Shown here: positions 20,455-31,408 of the stretch, one piece after another | Numbering within the stretch: position 1 is the stretch's first letter | How the letters are laid out: each line of letters begins with the position of its first letter | Assembly: GCA_025531455.1 (NCBI GenBank) | Contig: JAMYHL010000042.1 | Location: 124,001 to 188,000, forward strand | Reading direction: 5' to 3' | DNA: 64,000 nucleotides | Source: Apiotrichum sp. Y4204 | Taxonomy: Eukaryota > Basidiomycota > Tremellomycetes > Trichosporonales > Trichosporonaceae | The notes under the pieces: generated by a model | Database searches by the model: none | What the model was told of the DNA's origin: nothing | The model's input: only the letters and a program-made list of their open reading frames with translations | Program-made: the position numbers and the translations under genes

Positions 20455-22357
20455 TTAGGCGGTGGTGGCCGACTCGGAAGCGAGACGGGGTCCGACGTCG
20501 AGGAGGTGGGTGAGGCGCTTCTCGGCGACCTTGACGGCGTCGCCGAGGACGACGTGCTGGTTGCCGTTGGCGAGCGGCGAAGGGGCGGAGCCGTCCTCGA
20601 GGCCAAGCTCGGCTTCGGACCAGATGGGCTCGATAGCGGCCGCGTTGGGGGCACCAACGCCGGCGCGGCCACCGATGGCGACCCAGTCGGCCTCACGCTT
20701 GAGGTCGAGGTCTTTGAAGATGGTGTCGACCGACTCGACGAGGTGGGCGACCTGCTCGGCGGTGTGGCCGGGAGTCGGGGTGATGCGGAGACGCTCCTCA
20801 CCGACGGGGACGGTGGGGTAGTTGATAGACTGGACGTAGATGTTGTGCTTGCTGAGAAGGCGGTCCGAGGCCTCCTTGGCAAGGGCGGCGTCGCCGACGA
20901 GCACGGGGATAATGTGCGAGGGGTTGGGGACAACCGGGATGCCGAGGCCCTTGAACTGCTTCTTCACCTCGCGGGTGTTGAGCTGCTGGAGGCGGCGGTC
21001 ACCCATAAACTCGCGCTGGTAGGCGATGGACGCCTGGGCACCGGCCACGACCGAAGGGGGCAGCGAGGTGGTGAAGATGAAGCCGGGGGCGTACGAGCGG
21101 ACGACGTCGACAAGGTCGGCCGAGGCGGAAATGTAGCCGCCAACAACACCGTAGGCCTTGCCGAGGGTGCCGGTGATGATGTCAATGCGGTCCATCACCG
21201 AGCGGGGGACGGGGGCTGACGAGTCGCGGGTGGCGTAGTGGGCGGCAAAGTCGAGGTGCTCGGCAACACCGGCACCAGTGGGTCCGTACATGCCAACGGC
21301 GTGGACCTCGTCAAGGAAGGTGATGGCGCCGTACTTTTCAGCGAGGTCACAGATGGCCTCGATGGGGGCCACCGAGCCGCACATGGAGTAGACCGACTCA
21401 AAGGCGATGATCTTGGGGGTGTCCTTGGGGACAGCCTTGAGCTTGGCCTCGAGGTCGGCAACATCGTTGTGCTTCCAGATGACCTTTTTGGCACCAGAGT
21501 GGCGAACACCCTGGATCATGGACGCGTGGTTGAGGGCGTCCGAGAAGATGACACAACCGGGGAGCTTGGAGCCAATGGTCGCCAGGCAGGCGTCGTTGGC
21601 AACGTAGCACGAGGAGAAGACGAGGGCAGCCTCCTTGCGGTGGAGACCAGCAAGCTCCTCCTCGAGGGCAAGGTGGAGAGCACCGTTACCCGCAATGTTT
21701 CGGGTACCACCGGCACCAGCGCCGTAGCGGTTGAGGGTACGGCGCATAGTGTCGAGGACGACCGGGTTCTTGCTCATGCCGAGGTAGTCGTTCGAGCACC
21801 AGACATCAACCTCGACATCGGTCCGCGCAGTGTGGGCGACGGGGAACTTTGCGGCCATGCGGTTGATGTTGTTAAAGTAGCGGTACGACTTGTCCTTGTG
21901 CTTCTTATCAAGCTCATTTACGTAAAACGCATCGTAGTCGAAGCCGTTGACAGACTTCTTGGCCCGCTTGGTAGAGATGGGCACCTCGCGGGCCGCAGCG
22001 GCCGCGGCGTCGCGCGCAGCCTTGGCGTGCGGGCAGTTGCCGACGGGCGTCGCCGAGGGGTCGAAGGGAATGTCCTTTTGCTGCCAGTCAGCACCGAGAA
22101 CCCGAGAGCACGCGACTCTGCTGTAAGCCCACCTTGTGGATCGCCTCGACCTCCTTGTTGCCGGCGACGGAGGCGTAGCCGCGGGCACCGGCCTTGGCGA
22201 CGAGCGTCGGGCCCATCATGGGGCACTCGATGGCCTTGGCGGTGAGGGCCGAGCCCGAGTTGGCGGCCTTGCTCGCGAGGGCGCGGAGCGAGCCGGCGCT
22301 CGAGTGGCCGAGGAAGGGGCAGACGCCCGAGTAGCGGAGGAGCTGGGAGACCTGCAT
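20455..22357 (-). CDS. HEM1: 5-aminolevulinate synthase, mitochondrial
   Basis: First enzyme of haem synthesis: condenses glycine and succinyl-CoA in the mitochondrial matrix, PLP-dependent. Two exons (22357-22133 and 22080-20455) give 616 residues; the intron falls after residue 75 in the presequence region. The leader is Ser/Ala/Lys-rich and has Cys-Pro pairs at C13 (VCPF), C45 (ECPM) and C91 (NCPH), as in haem regulatory motifs of other ALA synthases. The core shows [45 protein letters not shown] and the PLP-lysine motif TGTLGKAYG. The C-terminal tail after [17 protein letters not shown] is about 100 residues long and Ala/Glu-rich. Transcribed towards tRNA-Val, away from HEM2. Confidence 0.96.
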
Positions 22358-24759
22358 TGCGGCGGGTTAGGTGCTAGAGTTTCGATGCGAGATGCGGAGT
22401 GCGAGGTGTGATTGAGAAGCTAGGAGTGTCCCCGGTTGTGATCTGAGATGGAGAGGGAGGGAGAGGGAGAGAGAGATGTGGAGAGACAAAGTCTATTAAG
22501 GCGAGTGTGGTTGGGCGAGAGAGTACAGGCCGGGGCAAAGTCAGCACGACAGCCACACCACCCGCAGTCCGGTGCTGCCAGCGAGCGACAAGTGGAAGGT
22601 GGTGGGGGAGCGCAGGAGCTGCAGCAGCGCTGGACTCGGAAACACCAAAAAGGGGGAAAGGGGTGAAAACGGGAGAAAAAAAAAAAAAAGTGGCCACCTG
22701 GTTGGGCTCCTCTGCTCCTGTGCCTGTGATCCCATCCACCAGCTCGCTCAGCCAATAGCCGGCGCCCTAATACGACTCCCACTGCACGGTGCAGTGATTC
22801 CGCCGTCCTGACTGGACCAGAAGCGTGTAATAAGCGGTGGTGCCCGCCCTGCCCCGCTGCCCGCCTCTGCCCCGGTCTCTCCGGATGTGAGACGCCCACG
22901 GCCGTCTTGTGTGCATGCAATTTCTCGGCGATTCCACGGATTCCGACACAGCAGCAAAAGAGTGTTGTTTCTCGTAACGAGCCATCCATCTCAGCCATAC
23001 AACACCATCCCGCTATTGTCAAACGCCAGGTCTTATCCGAGATCAAGCGTCTCGCCAGTCTCGGCAGAACCACCCCCTTGGGATCCTGGCTCCTGGGTTA
23101 TTCGGTGCGCTATCTACCGTTCCATACTCCCTGCTCCCTGTCCTGCGTCCCGTTGTGCTGTTCGCGTCCGCATCTATAGCGAGGTACTCGAGATATGTCC
23201 CGATGAGCAGAGAGTTTTCTCCAGTGCAGAGCTCGCAGATCTCAGGCAGTCGCATGCGTTGTACTCGGTTCCAGTTCCAGTAGGAGTGATGCTCGATGCC
23301 CATTCTGCATTCTGGTAGCTATAGCTTAGGCAGCCTTGCTCTAACCAGCCGCATGTATCGGCCCAGCACGTCATCCATCAGTCACCTGACAGTGGAGCGG
23401 GCCTGTCAACCACCCGGGCCCCCGGGGCGCGTTCCACACACAGGCACGCTTTCCGATTCGGATATCGGAGTTCATGGGGGGCCGAGTACCGAGCCCGAGT
23501 ATCGAGTCCCACGCCCCGAGCTGCATGCGTTTTATGCTCAATGCCAGCCCTGCAAGCTGCAGGGATGCATAGCTGTGTACTCGACACTCTCCTTTGTGCA
23601 TGCATGTTGTGGTTCGTGAGGACAGTGCTGGATTGCTCATGCGCTCATCATGGCCCGCATGGCCCGTTTATCAGTGTCATGACTGCGGAGCGGAGCCCCC
23701 CTCCTTTGGGCGATTTCGTTGCTAGACAACGATCCCCTTGCATCCTGTTATCCTGATTCTGAGCCGGAACGGCAATACACCTAAATCATAGATTGTAGAT
23801 GGGAGACTCAGCCTGCGAGTCCAACAACAGGTCCAGAGCCAAACGTCGAGTCAGCGATGCCCACACGACAAAAGTGGGCTATCTCGGATCGAGGCTCAAG
23901 GGCTCGAGGTCACTGCTCGTGTGGCGTATTGGGGAGAATATAGAAAAATAATTATAAGCGCCAGAGTGCTGCAGCGCACCGTTCTCAAACCTGCCAGCGA
24001 TTGGGACATTCTCGCTGTGGTGGCCATGGTGTAAGGAGTGCATCTTTTCTTCAAGTGCCAGCTTTATCGCCGCTTCAGTGAGAGATGGATTATGATTATT
24101 ATCAGCGGCGGACATTACAGAGCAAGCCGCGCGCCCCCGTCTCCTAAATTGTGGGAACTATAACCCAGAGGAAACGCTGTGATCTGAGGGTTGAATGAGG
24201 ACTGGAGAGTGATCTAGAATGACGCCCGACGAGCAGAACACACCTTGAGGCTGCTCTGCTGTCTTCGGAGCGAGGAGCGTCAACAGCGTCGATAGATAGA
24301 GGAGCCCCAGGACGCGCCGATTCCTCTCGGCTCCAGCTTGCCCAAGGCACAACCCACTTCGTCCGACGGTGTACTCTTCGCGGACCAATCACGCCAAGAT
24401 CTCATCAGCTGATAATGACAGGCACCTGTTGAAGCATGAATGATGAATGAACGAATGAACGAGGTTGCGACGGACGCTGACTCGTGCTTTTGCTTTGGTT
24501 CCTGATGCTTTGATGTATTTTTGGTATATCCGCGGCGCGCGCGGTCCGGCTTTGGCCCCTGGCGCGCTGGCCGCACCGGGCCGGACGGGGCCAAAAGTCC
24601 GTTTCAACACTGAGCAAGTGGATCGGCTGAGCAATCTCGGTGTCGTCGGCGGATAGCACATGCCGTCCGATCTGTCCTGTTATCTCATCGACTAGCTCGA
24701 CTTTTATTATTTCTATCCCAACCCGTCGACTACTTTTCCCCCCGTCACTGTCAATCACC
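22358..24759. other. 2.4-kb divergent region between HEM1 and HEM2
   Basis: Apart from one small minus-strand frame (23879-24115) I see no gene. It has a GA-rich stretch upstream of HEM1 (about 22447-22482), an A-tract at 22676-22688, and a GC-rich block at 24530-24595 upstream of HEM2. Could hold shared control sites for the two haem genes; no known motif is claimed. Confidence 0.5.
23879..24115 (-). CDS. possible small protein, 78 residues
   Basis: An ATG-started frame encodes a 78-residue protein with a plausible amphipathic start (SLTEAAIKLALEEKMHSLHHGHHSE) and a hydrophobic/aromatic middle (YNYFSIFS). The amino-acid make-up looks more like a real protein than neighbouring random frames, and histidines cluster at about residues 28-34. 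I know no family. It lies between HEM1 and HEM2. There may be an intron around the GGCAG/GTTTGAG sequence near residue 41. Weakly supported. Confidence 0.3.
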   Translation of the reverse strand: MSAADNNHNPSLTEAAIKLALEEKMHSLHHGHHSENVPIAGRFENGALQHSGAYNYFSIFSPIRHTSSDLEPLSLDPR

Positions 24760-26002
24760 ATGTCCCAGGTGCGTAGCTTGCGATCTTTGTGACGCGGAAT
24801 GCTGACGGCAGTTCACTGCTCCCCCGATGGATATCAGGTGTGTCAAGCTCCTAGCTTCTCCCTCCCACTAACCCCAGCTCAATCCTGCAAGGCGGGTACC
24901 ACCACCCCCTGGCGCGCACCTTCCAGAACCAGGGACGCACCCTCACAAAGGAGATGTTCATGTACCCCATCTTCATCACCGACGACCCGGACGCGGAGAC
25001 CGTCATCTCTACGCTGCCGGGCCAGAAGCGGTGGGGCGTGAACAAGCTTGAGGCGTTTATCCGCCCGTTGGTGGAGAAGGGACTGCGCAGTGTCATTCTC
25101 TTTGGAGTGCCGTTCAAGATGAACAAGGTGAGTTTACGAGAAGAAAGGGAAGGAGAGAAAGAGAGGGACAGAGCTGGAGCACAAGACAAGACATTAGATG
25201 GAAGAGGCGTCACCCTCCCCTCCACCCTTCTGACACCCAGGACGAGCGCGGCAGCCCCGCCGACGACCCGAACACGCCCGTGATCCTCGCACTCCAGCTG
25301 CTCTCCAAGGCCTTCCCGCAGCTCTTCCTGGCCGTCGACGTCTGTTTGTGCGAGTACACCTCGAACGGGCACTGCGGAATCATGTGCGACCACCCGCCGC
25401 CAAACCACTCGGGCCAGCCGACGCTCGATGCGGATGCGAGCGCCCAGCGCATCGCAGAAGTTGCCCTCGCCTACGCGCGCGCAGGCGCACACTGCGTCGC
25501 TCCCTCGGACATGATGGACGGGCGGATCAGGAGCATCAAGGCCGCGCTCATGGGTGCCGGCCTCGCCAACCGCGTCACTCTCATGTCGTACAGCGCTAAA
25601 TTCGCTTCCTCCCTCTACGGCCCCTTCCGCGAGGCAGCGGATTCCGCCCCGACATTCGGAAACCGCAAGTGCTACCAGCTCCCGCCGAATGCGCGCGGGC
25701 TCGCACGCCGCGCGATCAAGCGCGACGCCGCGGAAGGCGCCGACATCCTCATGGTCAAGCCGACGCTTCCATACCTCGACATTGTGAGCGACTGCGCGAC
25801 GCTCGAGCCAGACCACCCCGTCGCGGTGTACCAGGTCTCGGGGGAGTATGCGATGGTCGTCGCGGGTGCCGAGAAGGGCATCTACGAGCTCAAGGACATG
25901 GCGTTTGAGACCTGCGAGAGCTTTGTGCGCGCCGGCGCAAACATTATTCTCAGCTACTTTACGCCGCAGATGCTCGACTGGCTGGACGAGCCGAGGAAGT
26001 AG
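24760..26002 (+). CDS. HEM2: delta-aminolevulinic acid dehydratase (porphobilinogen synthase)
   Basis: Second step of haem synthesis: joins two aminolevulinate molecules to porphobilinogen in the cytosol as a zinc-dependent octamer. Four exons: 24760-24768 (9 nt, MSQ), 24812-24837, 24878-25127 and 25241-26002, total 348 residues. The start reads [23 protein letters not shown], where the last part is the conserved family start. Zinc cysteines are in [17 protein letters not shown]. The two active-site lysines are in [16 protein letters not shown] and [12 protein letters not shown]. The tiny 9-nt first exon is supported by good splice signals and by the family-like sequence it produces. Confidence 0.95.
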
Positions 26003-26154
26003 GGTGGTATTATTGGCATGCATCACTGTTCTATTGTACATGTAGAGGTAAGGAGGATGAAAGAAGGGGATGAGGGCCTGGGGAGTAGGTATCTCTCTAT
26101 GTAGAGGTAAACAGGGGAAGAAGGAAGGGAAGTGAGGGTGTCCCGAGATATCTC

Positions 26155-27532
26155 TCAGTTATCCCGCTTGGCCACGGCGTCCCAGTCAATCCGCACGCCG
26201 CCCCACGCCTCCCCACCATCCAGAATGAGGTTGCGGTTCGGCACGACGCGCATCTCGCGCAGCCGCATGCGGCGGGCTTTCCGCTTCGGATCCCGGGGAT
26301 TGGGCGGGGAGGCGGCATCGAGCTCGGCATCAGAGGGAATCACCGCGTCTGGGTGCGGGTTGGCTTCTGAGAGCGGCGTGTTCACCCCCGATGTCCCAGA
26401 GGTAGACGCGGCCTCGAGGGAGAAGATGTGCGTGCGCAGCAGGATCTGCTGTACCGTGAGCAACGCGCGGGAGACCGCGTACGCCAGTGGCGGGAGGGAC
26501 GAGGGGGTCTTTTCGATTCCTGGCGGGGGGTTAAAGTGCGCGAGGACGAGGGCGGAGAAGAGGTCGCCCACGCCAGAAAAGTATCCCCTGATGGTGGGGA
26601 GCGCGAATGCGTGCGTCTCGAGTTTGCCGTTTATGAATGTACTGCTGAAACACGCGAGTACTTCCTCGTCGGCGTCGATTGTGGGGATGGCGTCGTACCA
26701 CCCTGGCGGGGGGGACGGGAGGAGGCGGTTATACGACTCTGGTGGTCCGGGGACGTTGAGCGCCGATAGGAGGGATACGGGGAGGGGGATTGAGGAGAGG
26801 ACGACGTGCGGGACGCCGTATGTCGTGTGCAGGGCGCGCAGCGCGGTGTGCAGGGTCTCGAGCGAGGTGATCTTCACTTCTGCGAGGAGTCTGCCGTCAG
26901 AAAACAAGGTTGGGGCCTCTTGCTACTTACTCTGTCTCAAACTGGTTTGGCGTGATGATGCTCGCGAGCCGCAGCATGCGCTTGTACACCGGCACGACGT
27001 CCGGGTGGACATACAGCCCCTTGCCAATGTCGCCCATCACGGCTATCATCAGAACAGCCAAGATTTGTAAACTCACGATCAAGGAGATATACCACCTTGT
27101 CCCCGTTCTCGTCCGCCTCGGAAATCATGCGCTCCACCTCCTCGCCCACAGCGCCCAGCGCCTCCGCACCGGGCACATAGCCCGTCAGGACGCGCGCGTA
27201 CCCCACCAGCCCGTTCGTAAACAGCCCCTCGAACACGGCGCGCAGCTCGGCAGCAGAGGTCTTGTGCCCGTTCACATAGCCGTACCCCGTATGATTCGAG
27301 AACTGCACCGTGTTGATCACGTCCACGTCGTAGCCCAGTGTCTGGAGGGGGAACGTGGCCGCGCGGTTACCTATTGTCAGAGCTGGTCATCTGTTGAACT
27401 TCTGATCTTCTCCTTTCTCCTCGACCTGGCTCCGCTCCGCTCCAGTTCTCGGCCTCCGCCTCCGGACCACGCACCGACATAGCCGCTCACGACGTGCGAC
27501 TGGATCGAGAGGATGCGTGTCGGATCGAGCAT
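26155..27532 (-). CDS. BUD16: pyridoxal kinase (BUD16/PDXK type)
   Basis: Phosphorylates pyridoxal, pyridoxine or pyridoxamine to the 5'-phosphates (PLP salvage). Exons 27532-27475, 27370-27077, 27042-26931 and 26890-26155 give 399 residues. The start [27 protein letters not shown] and VINTVQFSNHTGYG are diagnostic; then LLDPVMGDIGKGLYV, SIITPNQFETELL and the anion-hole GVGDLFSALVLAHF. A Ser/Pro-rich insertion of about 60 residues precedes the usual C-terminal end and is longer than in yeast or human enzymes. Convergent with HEM2 (153 bp between stops). PLP is the cofactor of HEM1, which lies 4 kb away. Confidence 0.93.
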
Positions 27533-28970
27533 CGTGGATGGTGGGATGTGATGCTCGAGATCAGATCTGGTATCTAGTATCTAGTTTCTAGTTTCTAGCC
27601 CACTGAGTAGAGATACTGCAGATGTCCGAGTCGTATTCCACAATTCCACATCTTGTTCACCACCGGAATTCCAGAGAGCAGGATATAGGAGCCGTCGATT
27701 GCCGTTCGGAACGGAAGCATCATCGCGTGGCACTTAGAGCACTGGAGCGCTGGAGCGCTGGAGCGAGGAATGACCTCATTCCTGCACCCCCCAGCTTGCA
27801 GCTTTGGGCAAATTCAATTTGTGCATGTGCATGTGCATGTGCATGTGGTCGAGAAGAGCACATGCACAAAAAGATAAGAGAGAGTTGACGGCACCGTGAG
27901 AACAAACAAGCATCGAGGCCGAGGATTGAGAGGAGCAGATGGTAGCCACACAATCACAATGCGAGATAACTGCTCAAATCACTCTGGTACTCCCGAGTCT
28001 TCCGGGTCTTCTCTGATCCCTGCCCGAATCCTTTCATCTCCATCTCCATCTCCATCTCCGTCTCTGCCTCGGCCTCGGCCCTGCGCCCTGCCCCTCTGCC
28101 CTGTGTGTGATCGGCACCCATGCGGATCAGTCTTGATCATACTGCACAGACACGCATGGCGCTCTTGGATGGCATCTCTGTTCTCTGCGATTGCTCAGCA
28201 AGCCCAGATCGCCTAGATCAGCTAGATCGCTTTGCTCCTGATCAGCGTCCTTAGTGCAATGCTAGTGCGGAATAGAAGCATTCCTCTGGTGATTACCATC
28301 CTGATCAGCGCTAGTCCCAATTGCGCAACAACTCTTTTTATAGCTTCTGGTTGTTGTGCTTCTCATGGCCCCCCGCGCTCGGAGAGATGCAAGCATATGT
28401 CGGCCGGAAGGATTATGTAACTATCCTCTCCTCCCCTTATGCATACAGCCCACAGTAGTGGTCCCTCACTCTCACTCTCCGCGGGGACCGCTCGGCGTCC
28501 GCGCGGCGCTCCAACGCCTGCCTGGTCCGCCGTGGGCCGTGGGCCTACGCGGCTCTGAGCAATAACAAATGTTTAATTTACTCTGGGCCGGGAACGGAGA
28601 GAAGCAGACAAGAGAAAAATTCAGTGTCGTCGCTCTCCGAGGCCGAGGAGGAAGAGGAGCATCAGCGCAGGGAACAGAGCTCGAGAGGAGGGGGAGCCAG
28701 AAGGCCAGAACCACAGTCTCCTACCAGAGGCCAGAGGCCTAGAGGGTGCATTTTTCCCTGGATGGCGTCTCCTGTGGCCACCACCACCACCACCACCACT
28801 AGTTGCACCGTAAACAAGCACCAAAAGTTAGTTGTCACCCATCTACGACCACAGCCAAGTGGAACGATCATTACGGAGCATTTCTTCACTCTTGTTTCTC
28901 TCCTTTGTCATTTTCTGCATCTCTCCATCTCTTCATCGCCCATCACATACCCAATACCCATACCCCCACC
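27533..28970. other. divergent promoter region with simple repeats
   Basis: 1.4 kb between BUD16 and the DUF2456-like gene. Holds repeats of TATCTAGTTTCTAG type (27570-27598), a GTGCAT hexamer array (27821-27846), a CATCTC hexamer run (28040-28065) and a CCA triplet run (28780-28799). No gene seen; open frames across it are low-complexity. Confidence 0.5.
27821..27846. repeat. GTGCAT hexamer tandem repeat
   Basis: Four perfect copies of a six-base unit plus a partial copy upstream of BUD16 and of the DUF2456-like gene. Confidence 0.8.
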
Positions 28971-30921
28971 ATGTCCTCGGCGTCGCTCGCGTCAGAGCAG
29001 ACGGCCAAGCCAGAATGGGCATCACAGTCCATATTCCGCCCATACCCCCGCCCACAGACATTCCGCCAATGGTTCTACCTCCTCTTCCTCCAGGGCTTTG
29101 GGTGTGTATAGCAGCGAGGCAGCGACTGACGGCAGCGCCGGGATCATTGACTTTGGAGCAAACTTTGCCATCGCCTACGGCAGTGAGTACATTAAGGCCG
29201 TTTGGCGCTGACCCCAGTGTACGCAGGACAGGCAGACGTCCGAGTGAGTCGCCGAGTGACGCCACCACCGCCCCACCACTGACACACCCATAGATGTGGG
29301 TCTTTAACAAAAATACCGTCGGTACGTGCCATCGACTCGCACCGTGTCGCATACTCATGTCGCAGCCGGTGACCTCGGAGTCACGCCCATCATCCAGACC
29401 GCCGTGTCCATGCTCATCTCGTCGACGCTCGTGCACACTGATCTCCACCACAACGCGATCCAGCCCCTGCCGTTCGTGTACCCGCACGTGGAGCACCTTC
29501 CCGATCCGCGCGAGCTGTTTGACCGCATCTTCAAGGGTCGCCACAAGACGGAGGAGGACGAGAAGATGGAGATGGAGCGCGCAAAGCACAACAGCCAGTA
29601 CGGCAAGCGCGGCTTCCACTACTACTTTGGCATGCTCATCCGCTTCATGTTTGAGGGCACCGAGATGAACATGATTGTGGCAAAGTGCGGCCCGCGCACC
29701 TGGCCGCTGCGGATTATCTGGACGCTCGCGCAGGGCGCCCTCCTCGGCATCTTCTTTGGCTTCCCGCTCTGGTGTCTCGCAATCGTCATCCTCGGCCCCA
29801 TCTATGGGACTGGCAACATGGGCGGAAAGTGGGCGCCGCAAGCAATCAAGGGCGTTTATGGGTGTATCGTCGGCTGGGTTACCAACCCGGTGATTGCGAC
29901 ACTTGCGCTTGGATCGCAGGCGCCGCAGCACATTGTGCTCGTGCCCGTGGACCCCGAGACCGGATCGTCGGTGATTGAGGGCGACAACATCACGACAATA
30001 GCGGAGGAGGAGGAGACGGGCTCGATGGACGGACTTGCTCCTCCGTCCCCGTTCCTCACCCCGTTCCGCGCCACGACTACGGGCCACATTCCCGGCATGC
30101 CAGGCCGTCCCCGCGCGGATACTATCTCATCCAGTGCTGGCCGGTCCCGCAGCGGCTCGGTGCAGTTGGCCAAGCCCAGCCTGCGCACGCGCTCCAACTC
30201 GGTCGTGTCGCTCCGCCCGCCACTCACCTGCGACGTATCGTGCATCCAACACAGCATCTCGTGTACCGTCGCGCCATGCCTGTCGCCGAGCCAGGCGCCG
30301 CGTTCGCCGCTCGGAACCCCGAGCGTCGCCCGCAGCCGCCGCCTCACCGCCTCGTCCATCCGGTCCACCGCGCCGACCGCCCCGCCCACGCCGGCGCCCT
30401 CCGCTCCCTCCGGCCCCTCTCCCGGTCCTTCCGGGCCCCTCACCCCCTCGACGATGCAGTACCAGTACGCCCTCGGTGGTCACGGTGGTCGTGCGAAGCG
30501 CAGCCGCGCCAACACCACCACAACCCTTCCCGATTCCGCCATCCTCGCTCTCGGCCGCCCCGCCGGCGCCGTCACCCCGACGCGCAGCGAACGCCCATTT
30601 TCTGCGCGCGCCGCATCGTCCAGCAACCTCAACACACCACCTCAGCCGTTTGCCCGCCAGCGCACCAACTCGGATGTGGCCGGCGGCGCGTCGCACGCCC
30701 CAGGGGCTGCATCCCCCTCATCGGGCCACGCCTCTTTGCCTGTCTTCGCCCCTGGGCAAGATGTGTTTGGCGACGCGCGCAACACGGTTCCGACACTCCG
30801 CGTCCAGCGCCCGAGCCTCGACTACCCCTCTGCACCGCCGCGCGCGCCGTCCGCCGGTTCGGCGTCCGTCGCCAGCTCGTACCACACCCCCGAGGGCCCG
30901 CTCGGCGACCTCCGCGAGTAG
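28971..30921 (+). CDS. DUF2456-like fungal membrane protein
   Basis: Five exons (28971-29101, 29136-29182, 29218-29243, 29294-29321, 29366-30921) give 595 residues; exons 2-4 are only 47, 26 and 28 nt. The N-terminal half has a family-like start (FRPYPRPQTFRQWFYLLFLQGFGAGIIDFGANFAIAYG), a second hydrophobic segment (LGVTPIIQTAVSMLISSTLV), and TM stretches at WPLRIIWTLAQGALLGIFFGFPLWCLAIVILGPIYG and GCIVGWVTNPVIATLAL. This layout resembles the fungal DUF2456 family of unknown function; the assignment is from memory and tentative. The C-terminal 300 residues are a low-complexity Ser/Pro/Arg-rich cytoplasmic tail with many RSxSx sites, likely phosphorylated. A further intron within the tail (around 30220-30290) cannot be ruled out. 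Confidence 0.72.
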
Positions 30922-31408
30922 TGCACGCAGTGTAGCATACGTAGATTCGTGTAGAGTAGTTATAATATGCATGTAGACGGGTTTCTAAGTGCGGGATGGT
31001 GGATAATGGAGGAGTGGTAGTGGTTTCCGATGTTTGCCTGCCGTCTGTGCGACCCACGTTTGTGGCCCACGTTTAGCTGTTCATGATGTTGCTGGCTGGG
31101 AGTAAAATGTGCATCGAGATGCAAGGTAGATTTCTCGATGATTAGACAAGCCGCAGAAGTGTGCAAAGCATGCAAAGCACTCTGGCACGAGCACGAGTGT
31201 GTGATCCGTGGACGTGTGGACGCGATACACCAGATTCTGGAACTGACACACTCTCAGAGGCCACTTTGTGTGATGCGTCATTGATTGGACTTGACCGACC
31301 ACCGCAAAACCACACTCCGCCCGTAGTACCCGTTGTCCTTGGTAGTCGCCATCACCGCGCCTCCACCTTCCATACCTTCCATCCACCAACTCTCCCACAT
31401 TATCCGAC
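30922..31408. other. intergenic region
   Basis: 487 bp between the DUF2456-like gene and the WD40 gene; the last 90 bases are a C-rich leader. No gene seen. Confidence 0.5.

Noticed and set aside
20323..22245. Long plus-strand frames (298 and 335 codons) opposite HEM1
   Set aside because: Composition is Gly/Val/Asp-rich with no domain; they are antisense shadows of a GC-rich gene on the other strand.
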